NCBI GenBank assembly: GCA_029257805.1
Contig: JARIAR010000013.1
Coordinates: forward strand, 1-64,000
DNA from: Blautia sp.
GTDB taxonomy: Bacteria > Bacillota > Clostridia > Lachnospirales > Lachnospiraceae
Direction: 5' to 3'
DNA length: 64,000 nt
The notes beneath the pieces were generated by a model. The model did no database searches and was not told the origin of the DNA. It worked only from the letters and a program-made list of their open reading frames with translations. Made by a program: the position numbers and the translations under genes. Shown in pieces: positions 1 through 6,829 of the stretch; the stretch's first letter is position 1; each line of letters opens with the position of its first letter.

Positions 1-66
1 CTTGTCAATGAGACATTGTGTAAATTGACAGAAGCAAAAATTAAAAAGGTTAAAGTTACATATTAA
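1..66 (+). CDS. C-terminal end of an unidentified gene cut by the window edge
   Basis: The first frame stays open from base 1 to a TAA at 64-66. It reads as a lysine-rich tail (ending KKVKVTY) typical of a real protein C-terminus. Only 21 residues are visible, so neither family nor function can be given. The sequence after it turns strongly AT-rich with no coding signal until the abiE remnant. The frame could also be open by chance. Confidence 0.3.
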   Translation, partial: LVNETLCKLTEAKIKKVKVTY

Positions 67-145
67 AAAATAATATTATATTTTAATGGTTGATAGATTT
101 TTTATTTTTAAAACTTTTTTAACTGAATAGGTTACATGAGTATCC

Positions 146-173
146 TTGATGTTTAAACCTACATATGTATATA
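146..173 (+). promoter_or_regulatory. Sigma-A-type promoter of the decayed abiE operon
   Basis: A -35 element TTGATG at 146-151 and a -10 element TATATA at 168-173 are separated by 16 bp. They lie directly upstream of the abiEi remnant. The predicted start point near 180 falls inside the inverted repeat at 176-192. Confidence 0.45.
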
Positions 174-175
174 AG

Positions 176-192
176 CAACTTTTCATAAGTTG
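176..192 (+). promoter_or_regulatory. Inverted repeat, possible AbiEi operator
   Basis: CAACTT (176-181) and AAGTTG (187-192) form a perfect 6-bp inverted repeat around a 5-bp centre, just downstream of the predicted -10. AbiEi antitoxins are known to repress their own operon by binding inverted repeats near the promoter. That this repeat is the operator is inference from position. Confidence 0.35.
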
Positions 193-240
193 ACTTTTAA
201 ACAGAAACAGAATACAACATCCATACAAAAGTTAACAGAG

Positions 241-754
241 ATGATTGTTATGCTTGATAAACTCGTATGTGAAATGAAAAAGAATAATAATATAATAACT
301 ACTGCTAGAGCATTAGAAATTGGAGTCTCTAAATCTTTATTAACTAAATATACAAAATTAGGGTTAATAGAATGGGTTCGACACGGTGTTTATATTCTTC
401 CTGATTCTATATACGATGATATGTATACACTTATGTTACGTTCCGAATATATTGTTTTTTCACACGAATCTGCTTTATTTTTATTAGGACTGACCGTACA
501 CCTTTTGAACATTCGGTTACCATCCCTTCCGATAAGTCATTGCCAAGAACGCTCAAAGATGAATGTAAGTGTTACTATATATCACCAGATCTTCATTAAA
601 TAGGACTAACAGAAACGAATACCACATTTGGTAATAGGGTTCGTTGTTATAATGCTGAAAGATGAAAAATAAAGATCTTAATCGTCTATTTCAGTATGCA
701 AGATTATTTCACGTAGAGAAAAAAATTAAAACTTATTTGGAGGTATTACTATGA
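241..754 (+). pseudogene. abiEi: AbiEi-type antitoxin/transcriptional regulator, broken
   Basis: The reading starts near ATG 241 or 250 (MLDKLVCEMKKNN) and shows the winged-helix N-terminus of AbiEi antitoxins, ending in FSHESALFLLGLT. Near 490-496 the frame breaks and the homology continues one frame over (DRTPFEHSV, CYYISPDLH). It then meets an in-frame TAA at 597-599. A third frame takes over at about 662 (KNKDLNRL through YLEVLL) and ends with TGA 752-754. Compared with the usual protein of roughly 190-200 residues, about 30-35 codons are missing at the 662 junction. A frameshift, a nonsense codon and an internal deletion together make it non-functional. Its stop overlaps the ATG of the toxin remnant, as in an intact abiE operon. 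In living systems the antitoxin represses the operon and counters the AbiEii nucleotidyltransferase. Confidence 0.8.
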
Positions 755-1138
755 GTTAAAAAGTGATGAGTTTAAAATCTAAAATAAAAACAGATGCAAA
801 GAATAATAACATTGCTGCACAAGTAGTACTTCAAAATTATATGTTTGAATGTTTTTTAGCAAGATTATCTAAGTAAGAATATCGTGATAAATTTGTTGTT
901 AAAGGTGGAATGTTGGTTGTAGCTATTGTGGGTTTGGACACAAGATCTACAATGGATCTGGATACAACACTTAGAAATTTATCATTAACCGAAAAACAAA
1001 TAACATCTGCACTCGAAGAGATTTTATCTATTAAGCAAGATGATGATGTTTATGGTGGGTATTGGGTGCGTATTGATGTAAAATATGACACAATTTTAAC
1101 TCCTTTATCAATTGATATTTCAACAGGCGACGTAATTA
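751..1138 (+). pseudogene. abiEii: AbiEii-type nucleotidyltransferase toxin, N-terminal remnant
   Basis: A good ribosome site (GGAGGT, 739-744) precedes ATG 751, but codon 3 is TAA (757-759) and a second in-frame TAA lies at 874-876. Otherwise one frame carries recognisable AbiEii sequence: FVVKGGMLVVAIVGLDTRST, MDLDTTL and SIDISTGDVITP. This is the nucleotidyltransferase core of the type IV toxin (DUF1814 family). Homology stops sharply at about 1138, directly before a perfect inverted repeat. The C-terminal half is gone, since the whole protein is normally near 300 residues. Two nonsense codons plus the truncation mean no active toxin is made. Confidence 0.8.
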
Positions 1139-1140
1139 CT

Positions 1141-1160
1141 CCTGCAGCTTCAGCTGCAGG
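1141..1160. repeat. Perfect inverted repeat at the abiEii breakpoint
   Basis: CCTGCAGCT (1141-1149) and AGCTGCAGG (1152-1160) pair perfectly around a 2-base loop. The repeat begins exactly where AbiEii homology is lost, so it may mark a deletion or insertion junction. It has no T tract and is not a terminator. Confidence 0.6.
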
Positions 1161-1223
1161 GCAAACAAAAACGCACTCGGAAAAAGTCCTTTGACAGGGA
1201 GCGGTAACTTAGACAAAAAACGC

Positions 1224-1248
1224 CGTGTATAGTGCAAAACCATACACG
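1224..1248. repeat. Short inverted repeat of unknown role
   Basis: CGTGTAT (1224-1230) and ATACACG (1242-1248) pair around an 11-base loop. The spacer DNA around it (1161-1356) contains no convincing gene on either strand. It could be the edge of a lost mobile element. Confidence 0.4.
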
Positions 1249-1356
1249 ACGGATTACATAGTTTATAGCGGTGAAATGAGAATGTAAGATGTATTATTAA
1301 AAAGTCTGTTATAATCGGATAAAAAATATTTATATAAGATAAAAAGTAACATATAA

Positions 1357-1385
1357 TTGACATTTAAGAAGTCAAGGGCTATTAT
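1357..1385 (+). promoter_or_regulatory. Strong sigma-A promoter of the Xre/DUF6773 pair
   Basis: TTGACA (1357-1362), a 17-bp spacer and TATTAT (1380-1385). The predicted start near 1392 is only about 15 bases from the GTG start codon, giving a very short leader. The promoter also argues against starting translation at the TTG at 1357. Confidence 0.65.
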
Positions 1386-1407
1386 AAAAGCACAAGGAGG
1401 TGATGGT

Positions 1408-1629
1408 GTGGGAAAAAATCTCAATCTGAAGGTGGCACGTGTCAGGAAGGATATGACGCAAAAAGACCTGGCTAATAAAATTGGAGTTTCACGACAGACA
1501 ATCAACGCCATCGAAAAAGGGGAATACAATCCCACAATTAAATTATGCTTAAAAATTTGTTGGGCATTGGATACCAAATTAGACGAGTTGTTTTGGGAGG
1601 ATTATTATGAAGAAGATCAAGAAGAATAA
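1408..1629 (+). CDS. Small Cro/CI (Xre)-family transcriptional regulator
   Basis: A 73-residue protein that is almost entirely one helix-turn-helix domain: LKVARVRKDMTQKDLANKIG, then SRQTINAIEKGEYNPT, with the WALDTKLDELF ending typical of this small Xre family (YgzD-like). The GTG start at 1408 is chosen because AGGAGG (1395-1400) lies 7 bases upstream and the promoter places the transcript start just before it. It overlaps the next gene by 23 bases, so the two are translationally linked. Such regulator and membrane-protein pairs are common in Clostridia. The regulator probably controls its own operon, but the target is unknown. Confidence 0.85.
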   Translation: MGKNLNLKVARVRKDMTQKDLANKIGVSRQTINAIEKGEYNPTIKLCLKICWALDTKLDELFWEDYYEEDQEE

Positions 1630-2086
1630 AAACAATTTAGACGAAATGCAAGAGAAAAAATTGCTACAAATAGAACACAATGCCTTCTGGATTGCATTTT
1701 GGGGACTATTAGCTGCAGTTTACATTCAGATTGCTATTGGCAATAGTGGCATTGAGAGTCTTGGCGGTGAAATCGTCATGATACTGATTTTATCTGTATA
1801 TTTGGTTGTGAGCTGCGTAAAAAATGGAATATGGGACAGAAAGTTAAAGCCCAATTTCAAAACAAATATTGTGCTCAGTGTAATCACAGGTCTTGTAGTT
1901 GGTGTGTTTTGGTTTTTTCTTACCTATAACAAATATCATAAAATGGTAGGCTCTCTGGCAACCGGAGTATTCATGTTCGCCTTGATCTGCGTTTTAACAA
2001 TCCTAGTTTTATCTGTTATGACTGCTGCGTATCAACAAAGGAAGAAAAAACTTGAGGATGAATCCGATGACGAAAATGAGGAGTGA
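1607..2086 (+). CDS. DUF6773-type four-helix membrane protein
   Basis: A 159-residue protein with a basic, coiled N-terminus (about 1-25), four hydrophobic segments (about 27-47, 55-72, 88-106, 118-140) and a highly acidic tail (DESDDENEE). This size and layout fit the DUF6773 family, which is normally encoded directly after a small Xre regulator as here. The start lies inside the regulator gene with GGGAGG just upstream. The function is not known. A role in sensing or stress at the membrane is only a guess from topology. Confidence 0.7.
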   Translation: MKKIKKNKNNLDEMQEKKLLQIEHNAFWIAFWGLLAAVYIQIAIGNSGIESLGGEIVMILILSVYLVVSCVKNGIWDRKLKPNFKTNIVLSVITGLVVGVFWFFLTYNKYHKMVGSLATGVFMFALICVLTILVLSVMTAAYQQRKKKLEDESDDENEE

Positions 2087-2091
2087 TGATT

Positions 2092-2157
2092 GTGGATAAT
2101 GGGTATGTACTGCTGACTGAAAAGGAGTCGATGTGGGCTGAAATGCCCATACAGTAG
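2092..2157 (+). pseudogene. Truncated start of a small gene, possibly DUF2007-like
   Basis: GTG 2092, six bases after the previous stop and behind GAGGAG (2078-2083), opens a 21-codon frame containing GYVLLTEKESMWAEM before a TAG at 2155-2157. The sequence resembles the N-terminus of DUF2007-type signal-transducing proteins, which run to about 80-100 residues. The rest is not recognisable downstream in any frame. The 168 bases up to the next gene hold no other supported feature. It is probably the broken third gene of the Xre/DUF6773 operon, but the family call is weak. Confidence 0.35.
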
Positions 2158-2325
2158 ATGCCAACTAAGTCCGATTTATCTAACAGATCCAAGTAATAAA
2201 TTTGGAATAGCTGAGATAAAAACTAAGCAAAATAAGGCTTTTTTATTTTTTAGAGGATCATTTATTTTAGATTAAAAATACAGATTTAATTAAAAAAGGA
2301 ATTTTGAGAATAGAGGTATAAAAAA

Positions 2326-2736
2326 ATGGTAAAATCAATTATGAAAGATATATTTTTTCTGAGACAGAAATCAGAACCGGCAACAAAAGAGGATATTCAA
2401 ACAGGAAGAGATTTAATGGATACATTAGCGGCAAATCGTGAAGGATGCGTTGGTATGGCGGCAAATATGATTGGTGTAAAAAAACGCATTATTATTGTAA
2501 ATATGGGAGTTTTGGATGTGGTAATGTTTAATCCTGTATTAATGAGTAAAGAATCACCATATGAAACAGAAGAGGGCTGTTTATCTCTTCCCGGAGTTCG
2601 TAAAACAACAAGATACGAAACAATAGAAGTTGAGTATTTGGATATGAACTGGAAGAAACAAAATTTGAAGCTTAATGGTTGGACAGCACAGATATGTCAA
2701 CATGAATTGGATCATTTGGAAGGAATATTGATATAA
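2326..2736 (+). CDS. def: Peptide deformylase-family protein (variant motif I)
   Basis: A 136-residue protein of the peptide deformylase family, which removes the N-formyl group from new proteins using a bound metal. Motif II (EEGCLSLPG, metal-binding Cys) and motif III (QHELDH, two metal-binding His and the catalytic Glu) are intact. Motif I is unusual: the family consensus GxGxAAxQ reads CVGMAANM here, so the glutamine that stabilises the transition state is replaced by Met. The protein ends just after motif III and lacks the C-terminal helix of longer enzymes. It stands alone with its own terminator, so it is not the fmt-linked housekeeping gene. A second deformylase elsewhere in the genome is likely. 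Activity is plausible but unproven. Confidence 0.85.
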   Translation: MVKSIMKDIFFLRQKSEPATKEDIQTGRDLMDTLAANREGCVGMAANMIGVKKRIIIVNMGVLDVVMFNPVLMSKESPYETEEGCLSLPGVRKTTRYETIEVEYLDMNWKKQNLKLNGWTAQICQHELDHLEGILI

Positions 2737-2738
2737 GT

Positions 2739-2785
2739 AAAAAGAGCACCATGACCTGCTGAGATGCACATCATGGTGCTTTTTC
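2739..2785 (+). terminator. Rho-independent terminator after the deformylase gene
   Basis: AGCACCATGA (2745-2754) pairs with TCATGGTGCT (2771-2780), followed by a T-rich run. A-rich sequence on the other flank may let it work from the minus strand as well. Confidence 0.85.
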
Positions 2786-2787
2786 AT

Positions 2788-2853
2788 TTATGCATTTGTA
2801 TCAAAGAATAGTTTTACAGCATTTTCCACTGTATCAATTTCAGAGATTCCCAT
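2788..2853 (-). pseudogene. Orphan C-terminal fragment downstream of the 4Fe-4S gene
   Basis: A 21-codon frame (MGISEIDTVENAVKLFF then DTNA) with no ribosome site lies 26 bases downstream of the ferredoxin-like gene and ends just before the terminator. It looks like the tail of a deleted gene. In related bacteria a ferredoxin and a Crp/Fnr regulator of this type often accompany hydroxylamine reductase (Hcp), whose C-terminus has a similar IS-[TI]-[VP]-E pattern. That identity is only a suggestion. Confidence 0.25.
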
Positions 2854-2879
2854 GATAAAAATATATAAAATTTTTTTCT

Positions 2880-3497
2880 TTATTCCAAAATGTTACCATC
2901 GATTGATATGGTCACTACCTGCCAGGGAATAAATTTTCCGCTTTTCTGCAGTGCTTTTTTGGCTGCAAGTTCCAAACCTCCGCAGCAGGGAACTTCCATG
3001 CGTACGATTGTTACACTTTGAATGTTATTTGTCTCAATAATCTGTGTTAATTTTTCACTGTAGTCTATGTTATCCAGTTTAGGACAGCCTACAATGGTAA
3101 TTTTGCCGCGCATAAAATCATCGTGCATTCTGGCATATGCATAAGCACTGCAGTCTGCAGCAATAAGAAGTTTGGCATCGTCAAAATAAGGTGCATGGAT
3201 AGGAACCAGTTTAATCTGACAAGGCCATTGACCAAGTTGAGAAGTGCGCTGGACTTGGTAAGAGGAGGCTGCTTTGGGAACTGCCTTTTCGTTATAGGCA
3301 ACTGCTTCCCGTTCTATAAAAGAGATAGCACCTGTAGGACAGACTGGCAGACAGTCTCCCAGACCATCACAATAGTCATCTCGAAGAAGTTTTGCTTTTC
3401 CATTTACCATTCCGATAGCTCCTTCGTGACAGGCAGAAGCGCATATGCCGCAGCCGGTACATTTTTCTTGATCTATTTGAATAATTTTTCGTATCAT
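2880..3497 (-). CDS. 4Fe-4S dicluster ferredoxin-domain protein
   Basis: A 205-residue protein. The first 60 residues hold two 4Fe-4S binding motifs, CTGCGICASACHEG and a second looser one with CDGLGDC then CPTG. The remaining 140 residues (including IVGCPKLDN and VPCCGGLE) form a cysteine-containing domain found in Clostridial ATP-binding or redox proteins linked to Hcp. It is likely an electron carrier in anaerobic redox or nitrosative-stress metabolism. The start at 3497 is chosen for its Met next to the first cluster and the AAAGGA upstream. It diverges from the Crp/Fnr gene. The palindrome between them is well placed to control this gene. Confidence 0.8.
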   Translation of the reverse strand: MIRKIIQIDQEKCTGCGICASACHEGAIGMVNGKAKLLRDDYCDGLGDCLPVCPTGAISFIEREAVAYNEKAVPKAASSYQVQRTSQLGQWPCQIKLVPIHAPYFDDAKLLIAADCSAYAYARMHDDFMRGKITIVGCPKLDNIDYSEKLTQIIETNNIQSVTIVRMEVPCCGGLELAAKKALQKSGKFIPWQVVTISIDGNILE

Positions 3498-3559
3498 TTT
3501 AAGCGTATCCTTTCTCTTGTTCTTCTGTTGCCAGTATAATATAATTAAATATGAAATTC

Positions 3560-3575
3560 TGTTGTTATAACAACA
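3560..3575. promoter_or_regulatory. Perfect 16-bp palindrome, likely Crp/Fnr-type operator
   Basis: TGTTGTTATAACAACA is a perfect dyad resembling FNR-class half-sites (TTG..CAA). For the minus-strand 4Fe-4S gene a -10 TATACT lies at 3533-3538 with no clear -35. The predicted start is near 3526, which puts the palindrome centre at about -41.5, the classical class II activator position. For the plus-strand regulator gene it lies 17 bases before the start codon, suggesting autorepression. Confidence 0.65.
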
Positions 3576-3591
3576 AAAGGAGAAAAAATAT

Positions 3592-4242
3592 ATGAATTTA
3601 TCAAACACCCAGTTGTTTTATGGATTAAAAGAAGAGGAAGTAGAGTCTTTGCTAGGATGTCTGAGTGCTGAAAAGCGCAATTATAAAAAAGGAGAGATTA
3701 TTCTTTCAGAGGGAAGCATTACGGAAAATGTAGGAATTGTACTTTCAGGTATGGCCATGATATCCTGCAGCGATGTCTGGGGAAATAACAGCATTTTGGG
3801 AAATGCTGCACCAGGTTCTATATTTGCAGAAGCATATGCCTGTATTCCAGGACAACCGCTTTTAGTTACGGTAACTGCTACAGAAGATACTTCTATTTTA
3901 TATATGAATGTAGGGCGTATTCTTACAACATGTACCAATACATGTCCCTTTCATGCGAAACTTGCCCGTAATTTACTGGCAGTTACTGCTTATAAAAGCC
4001 TTCAGCTTTCCCAAAGGATTCAGCATACCAGTTCGAAATCCGTGCGGGGGCGGTTGTTATCTTATTTTTCACAATGTGCAAAGAGCGTTGGAAAAAATTC
4101 TTTTTTAATTCCATATAATCGTCAGCAGCTGGCAGATTATTTAAATGTTGATCGCAGTACCATGTGCAATGAACTGTCTAAAATGCAGAAAGATGGCATA
4201 ATTAAATATGAAAGAAATCGTATTTTACTTTTGTCAGATTAA
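3592..4242 (+). CDS. Crp/Fnr-family transcriptional regulator
   Basis: A 216-residue regulator. The N-terminal cyclic-nucleotide-binding-like beta barrel spans about 10-120 (YKKGEIILSEGS, GIVLSGMAMIS, PGSIFAEAYAC). The C-terminal helix-turn-helix (about 155-210) contains the recognition element RQQLADYLNVDRSTMCNELS. It lacks the N-terminal cysteine cluster of true FNR, so direct Fe-S sensing of oxygen is unlikely. Regulators of this type in anaerobes control Hcp or redox genes. It has AAAGGAG upstream, and its promoter region holds the 16-bp palindrome shared with the divergent 4Fe-4S gene. Ligand unknown. Confidence 0.85.
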   Translation: MNLSNTQLFYGLKEEEVESLLGCLSAEKRNYKKGEIILSEGSITENVGIVLSGMAMISCSDVWGNNSILGNAAPGSIFAEAYACIPGQPLLVTVTATEDTSILYMNVGRILTTCTNTCPFHAKLARNLLAVTAYKSLQLSQRIQHTSSKSVRGRLLSYFSQCAKSVGKNSFLIPYNRQQLADYLNVDRSTMCNELSKMQKDGIIKYERNRILLLSD

Positions 4243-4245
4243 AAA

Positions 4246-4273
4246 TTGCTTATAGTGCAAAATTGCCTATAAT
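4246..4273 (+). promoter_or_regulatory. Promoter of the AraC-type regulator gene
   Basis: TTGCTT (4246-4251) and TATAAT (4268-4273) with a 16-bp spacer, 33 bases before the first start codon. Confidence 0.5.
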
Positions 4274-4306
4274 ATGGTATGATTAATAGGAAATATTGGG
4301 GAATAT

Positions 4307-6571
4307 ATGGAGAAGATCATGAAAAAAGAAAAAATTAAAAAGAAAATGGGAAAGAACCTTTTTATATGGATTCGTTCTTTTTTGTTAACCTTAATTCTTA
4401 TTAGTGGGGTCTTGATTTTGCTGACAAATTGGATGGTACGATCTTTTTCAAATGAAATTATGAATTTGAATCACAGGATTGCAGCAAATATACAGACAAG
4501 CATTGATATACGCTTAAATGATATTGATAATTTCATGGCTCAACTGCCTCTAAATGCCGATAATTTATATTTGTCAAAAATTGAGAAAGTGGAAGAGGTT
4601 GACGTGAAAAGAATGATTCAAATGTCTTCCAGGTTAAATGATTATAAAGTATCCAATACATTTATAGGAGATATTTGTATTTATTACCCGAAGCTGGATT
4701 ATATAGTTGGAGATCTTGGCTATTTTCCGGCAAGACAGTATTATATGCTGGCTCATGAGAACAAAGATACAGAATATAAAAACTGGTTAAAAACGATTAC
4801 ATCAGAAGAAAAAAACGGATATCATTTTCAAATGGATGCAGATGAGGATCTTCAATTACATTATACAAAATGGTTGCCATATGATAATTCCGATGAAAAA
4901 AGTGCAATTTTACATCTTTCTATTAATAAAGAAGAAATGGAGCATATGTTAAAGAATGATAAATATGCATCCGGACATTCTATAAATGCAGTTATGGGGC
5001 AGCAGGGAAATCTTTATGCTTTCAGCGGAAGTAAAGATGAAAAAACGTGGCTGGAAGAGATATTGCAGGAGAACGCAGGAAAGCAATACATAGAGGTGGA
5101 AAAGTATTCAGGAGCAATACAGGATTCGGATTTTTATCCCTTGAATTATATTACTCTATATGACAGAAAAGAGTTATTGAAAAATAGTTATTTTGTGCGT
5201 AATATAGCATATCTGTCTCTGGGAATCTGTATGATTTTAGGAATTACTTTGTTTTGGATCTTAGGAAGAAGGAATAACCGTCCTCTTAAAAATATTCTGG
5301 AAAAGTTGTATGTAGTACGGGAAGACCGGGAAGGGCAGGATGAGTATGCGCTTATTCAGAGTCGTATTGATACAATGCTGGAAAATGATCTGACAAGCCA
5401 AAAGAAGCTGCAGGAACAGAGAAATGCAATGGAAGGAATGTTTTTACATTATTTACTTTCCAGTGAAGAAAAAAATAATTCTGTTATTTTTGCAGCAATG
5501 CAGCGTTTTCATTTGCAACTGGAATATTCTTTGTTTCAGATCATGGTATTAAGAAGCAAAATTGGGTTTTCAGAAGAAAATATAAAAGATGTGATCGGTA
5601 AAATCAAAAGACAAATTGAGGAACTGCAAAAAGAACTTTATGTGATTGCAACGGAATTTAAAGGAGATATCATATTTCTTTTTCATATGGAAGAGGAAGT
5701 TCAGGATTTACAGGAAGTAATTGCAAAAAATATCCTGACAGCAGGAAAAGAAGCCCAAAGCAGTGTCCAACTGTCTGTAGGTGAAGTGTATGATACCACA
5801 TCTAATGTGATTTTAAGTTATCAACAGGCTTTCATGATGTTGGATACAACAAAAAATACAGAAAATCAGATTATAAAATTTGAAGATTACAGGCAGCCTG
5901 CTGTTAAAGAGGAAAAACTGGAATCAGGAATAATGGCAGAATACGAGATGGCAGTGTTGGAAGGAAACTATGAAAATGTGCAAAAGCAGATTGATCGTTT
6001 ATTTAATCAATATGTAGGAAATGATCACAATATCTTTACTGCACGTTCTAAAAAATATGCCGTGATAAATTCTGCAATTGAGGCTTTAAATAGAACACCG
6101 GAACTGGAAAATCAAAAAGCAGAGTATATTCTTGCTTTACAGAATGCCAGAGACAATCAGACTTTGCTGGAAGTAATCCATGAGATTTTTCAAGCGTTGG
6201 AAGAGTCACAGAAAAAGCGACAGAAGAGCCGGAAAGAAGGATGTACAGAATGGGCGAAGTCATATATTGATCAGCATTTTGAGGATCCTATGATCGGGCT
6301 TTATAGCATTGCGGAGATGCTGGGAATCAGTAACAGCTATTTATCTACTTCTTTTAAAAAGCAGTATGGATTGGGAATTGTTCAATATATCAATCAGCTA
6401 AGAATTGAAAAAGCAAAAAAGATGATTTTAAATACAGATTATAGTATTAAAGAAATTGCGTTCCGGGTGGGATTTGCAAGTGATATGACCTTTATTCGTG
6501 TATTTAAACAATTTGAAAATGTGACACCTGGAAAATACAAAAAGGAAGGTCCTGCAGAGTCAGAATTATAG
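4307..6571 (+). CDS. Membrane-bound AraC-family regulator with extracytoplasmic sensor
   Basis: A 754-residue one-component regulator. A transmembrane helix at about 23-45 and another at about 299-320 flank an extracellular sensor region of roughly 250 residues. A linker follows (RRNNRPLKNILEKL), then a long cytoplasmic part, then an AraC-type double helix-turn-helix at about 651-745 (SIAEMLGISNSYLSTSFKKQ and IAFRVGFASDMTFIRVFKQF). This is the YesN/YtdP-like plan common in Firmicute glycan loci. It lies directly upstream of the ABC importer and hydrolase genes on the same strand, separated by a terminator. It is therefore most likely their activator, responding to the glycan or to the loaded binding protein. 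Translation may start at 4307 or at Met 4319, which has GGAGAAG upstream. Confidence 0.85.
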   Translation: MEKIMKKEKIKKKMGKNLFIWIRSFLLTLILISGVLILLTNWMVRSFSNEIMNLNHRIAANIQTSIDIRLNDIDNFMAQLPLNADNLYLSKIEKVEEVDVKRMIQMSSRLNDYKVSNTFIGDICIYYPKLDYIVGDLGYFPARQYYMLAHENKDTEYKNWLKTITSEEKNGYHFQMDADEDLQLHYTKWLPYDNSDEKSAILHLSINKEEMEHMLKNDKYASGHSINAVMGQQGNLYAFSGSKDEKTWLEEILQENAGKQYIEVEKYSGAIQDSDFYPLNYITLYDRKELLKNSYFVRNIAYLSLGICMILGITLFWILGRRNNRPLKNILEKLYVVREDREGQDEYALIQSRIDTMLENDLTSQKKLQEQRNAMEGMFLHYLLSSEEKNNSVIFAAMQRFHLQLEYSLFQIMVLRSKIGFSEENIKDVIGKIKRQIEELQKELYVIATEFKGDIIFLFHMEEEVQDLQEVIAKNILTAGKEAQSSVQLSVGEVYDTTSNVILSYQQAFMMLDTTKNTENQIIKFEDYRQPAVKEEKLESGIMAEYEMAVLEGNYENVQKQIDRLFNQYVGNDHNIFTARSKKYAVINSAIEALNRTPELENQKAEYILALQNARDNQTLLEVIHEIFQALEESQKKRQKSRKEGCTEWAKSYIDQHFEDPMIGLYSIAEMLGISNSYLSTSFKKQYGLGIVQYINQLRIEKAKKMILNTDYSIKEIAFRVGFASDMTFIRVFKQFENVTPGKYKKEGPAESEL

Positions 6572-6591
6572 GAAATAGAAATAAAAGTTAG

Positions 6592-6637
6592 ACAAAAAAA
6601 CTGTTTTGTATTCATAAAATATAAAACAGTTTTTTTG
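6592..6637 (+). terminator. Terminator after the AraC-type gene
   Basis: An A-rich arm with ACTGTTTTGTA pairs with TATAAAACAGT, followed by seven T. It separates the regulator from the transporter operon. The 190 bases after it are AT-rich and no clear promoter could be assigned. Confidence 0.8.
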
Positions 6638-6829
6638 ATTTCACTTAAAAATATGTAAATAACAAAAAAAATATATATAAAAACGTATAAAAAACCGTGA
6701 AATTCAACTTATATATGTGCAATGTGTTGAAAGAAATGAAAATATACAAAAAAAGAATTTCGTGCTAGTCTGAGTTTACAAGATTCATCACAGAATAAAA
6801 TCACGGAACAAAATAAGGAGGAATGATTG

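Noticed and set aside
1357-1407. Longer form of the Xre protein starting at TTG 1357
   Set aside because: That TTG is part of a perfect -35 (TTGACA) with a -10 17 bp away; the transcript begins after it.
1263-1577. Minus-strand open frame opposite the Xre gene
   Set aside because: It is the shadow of a gene with clear helix-turn-helix sequence, a promoter and a ribosome site on the plus strand.
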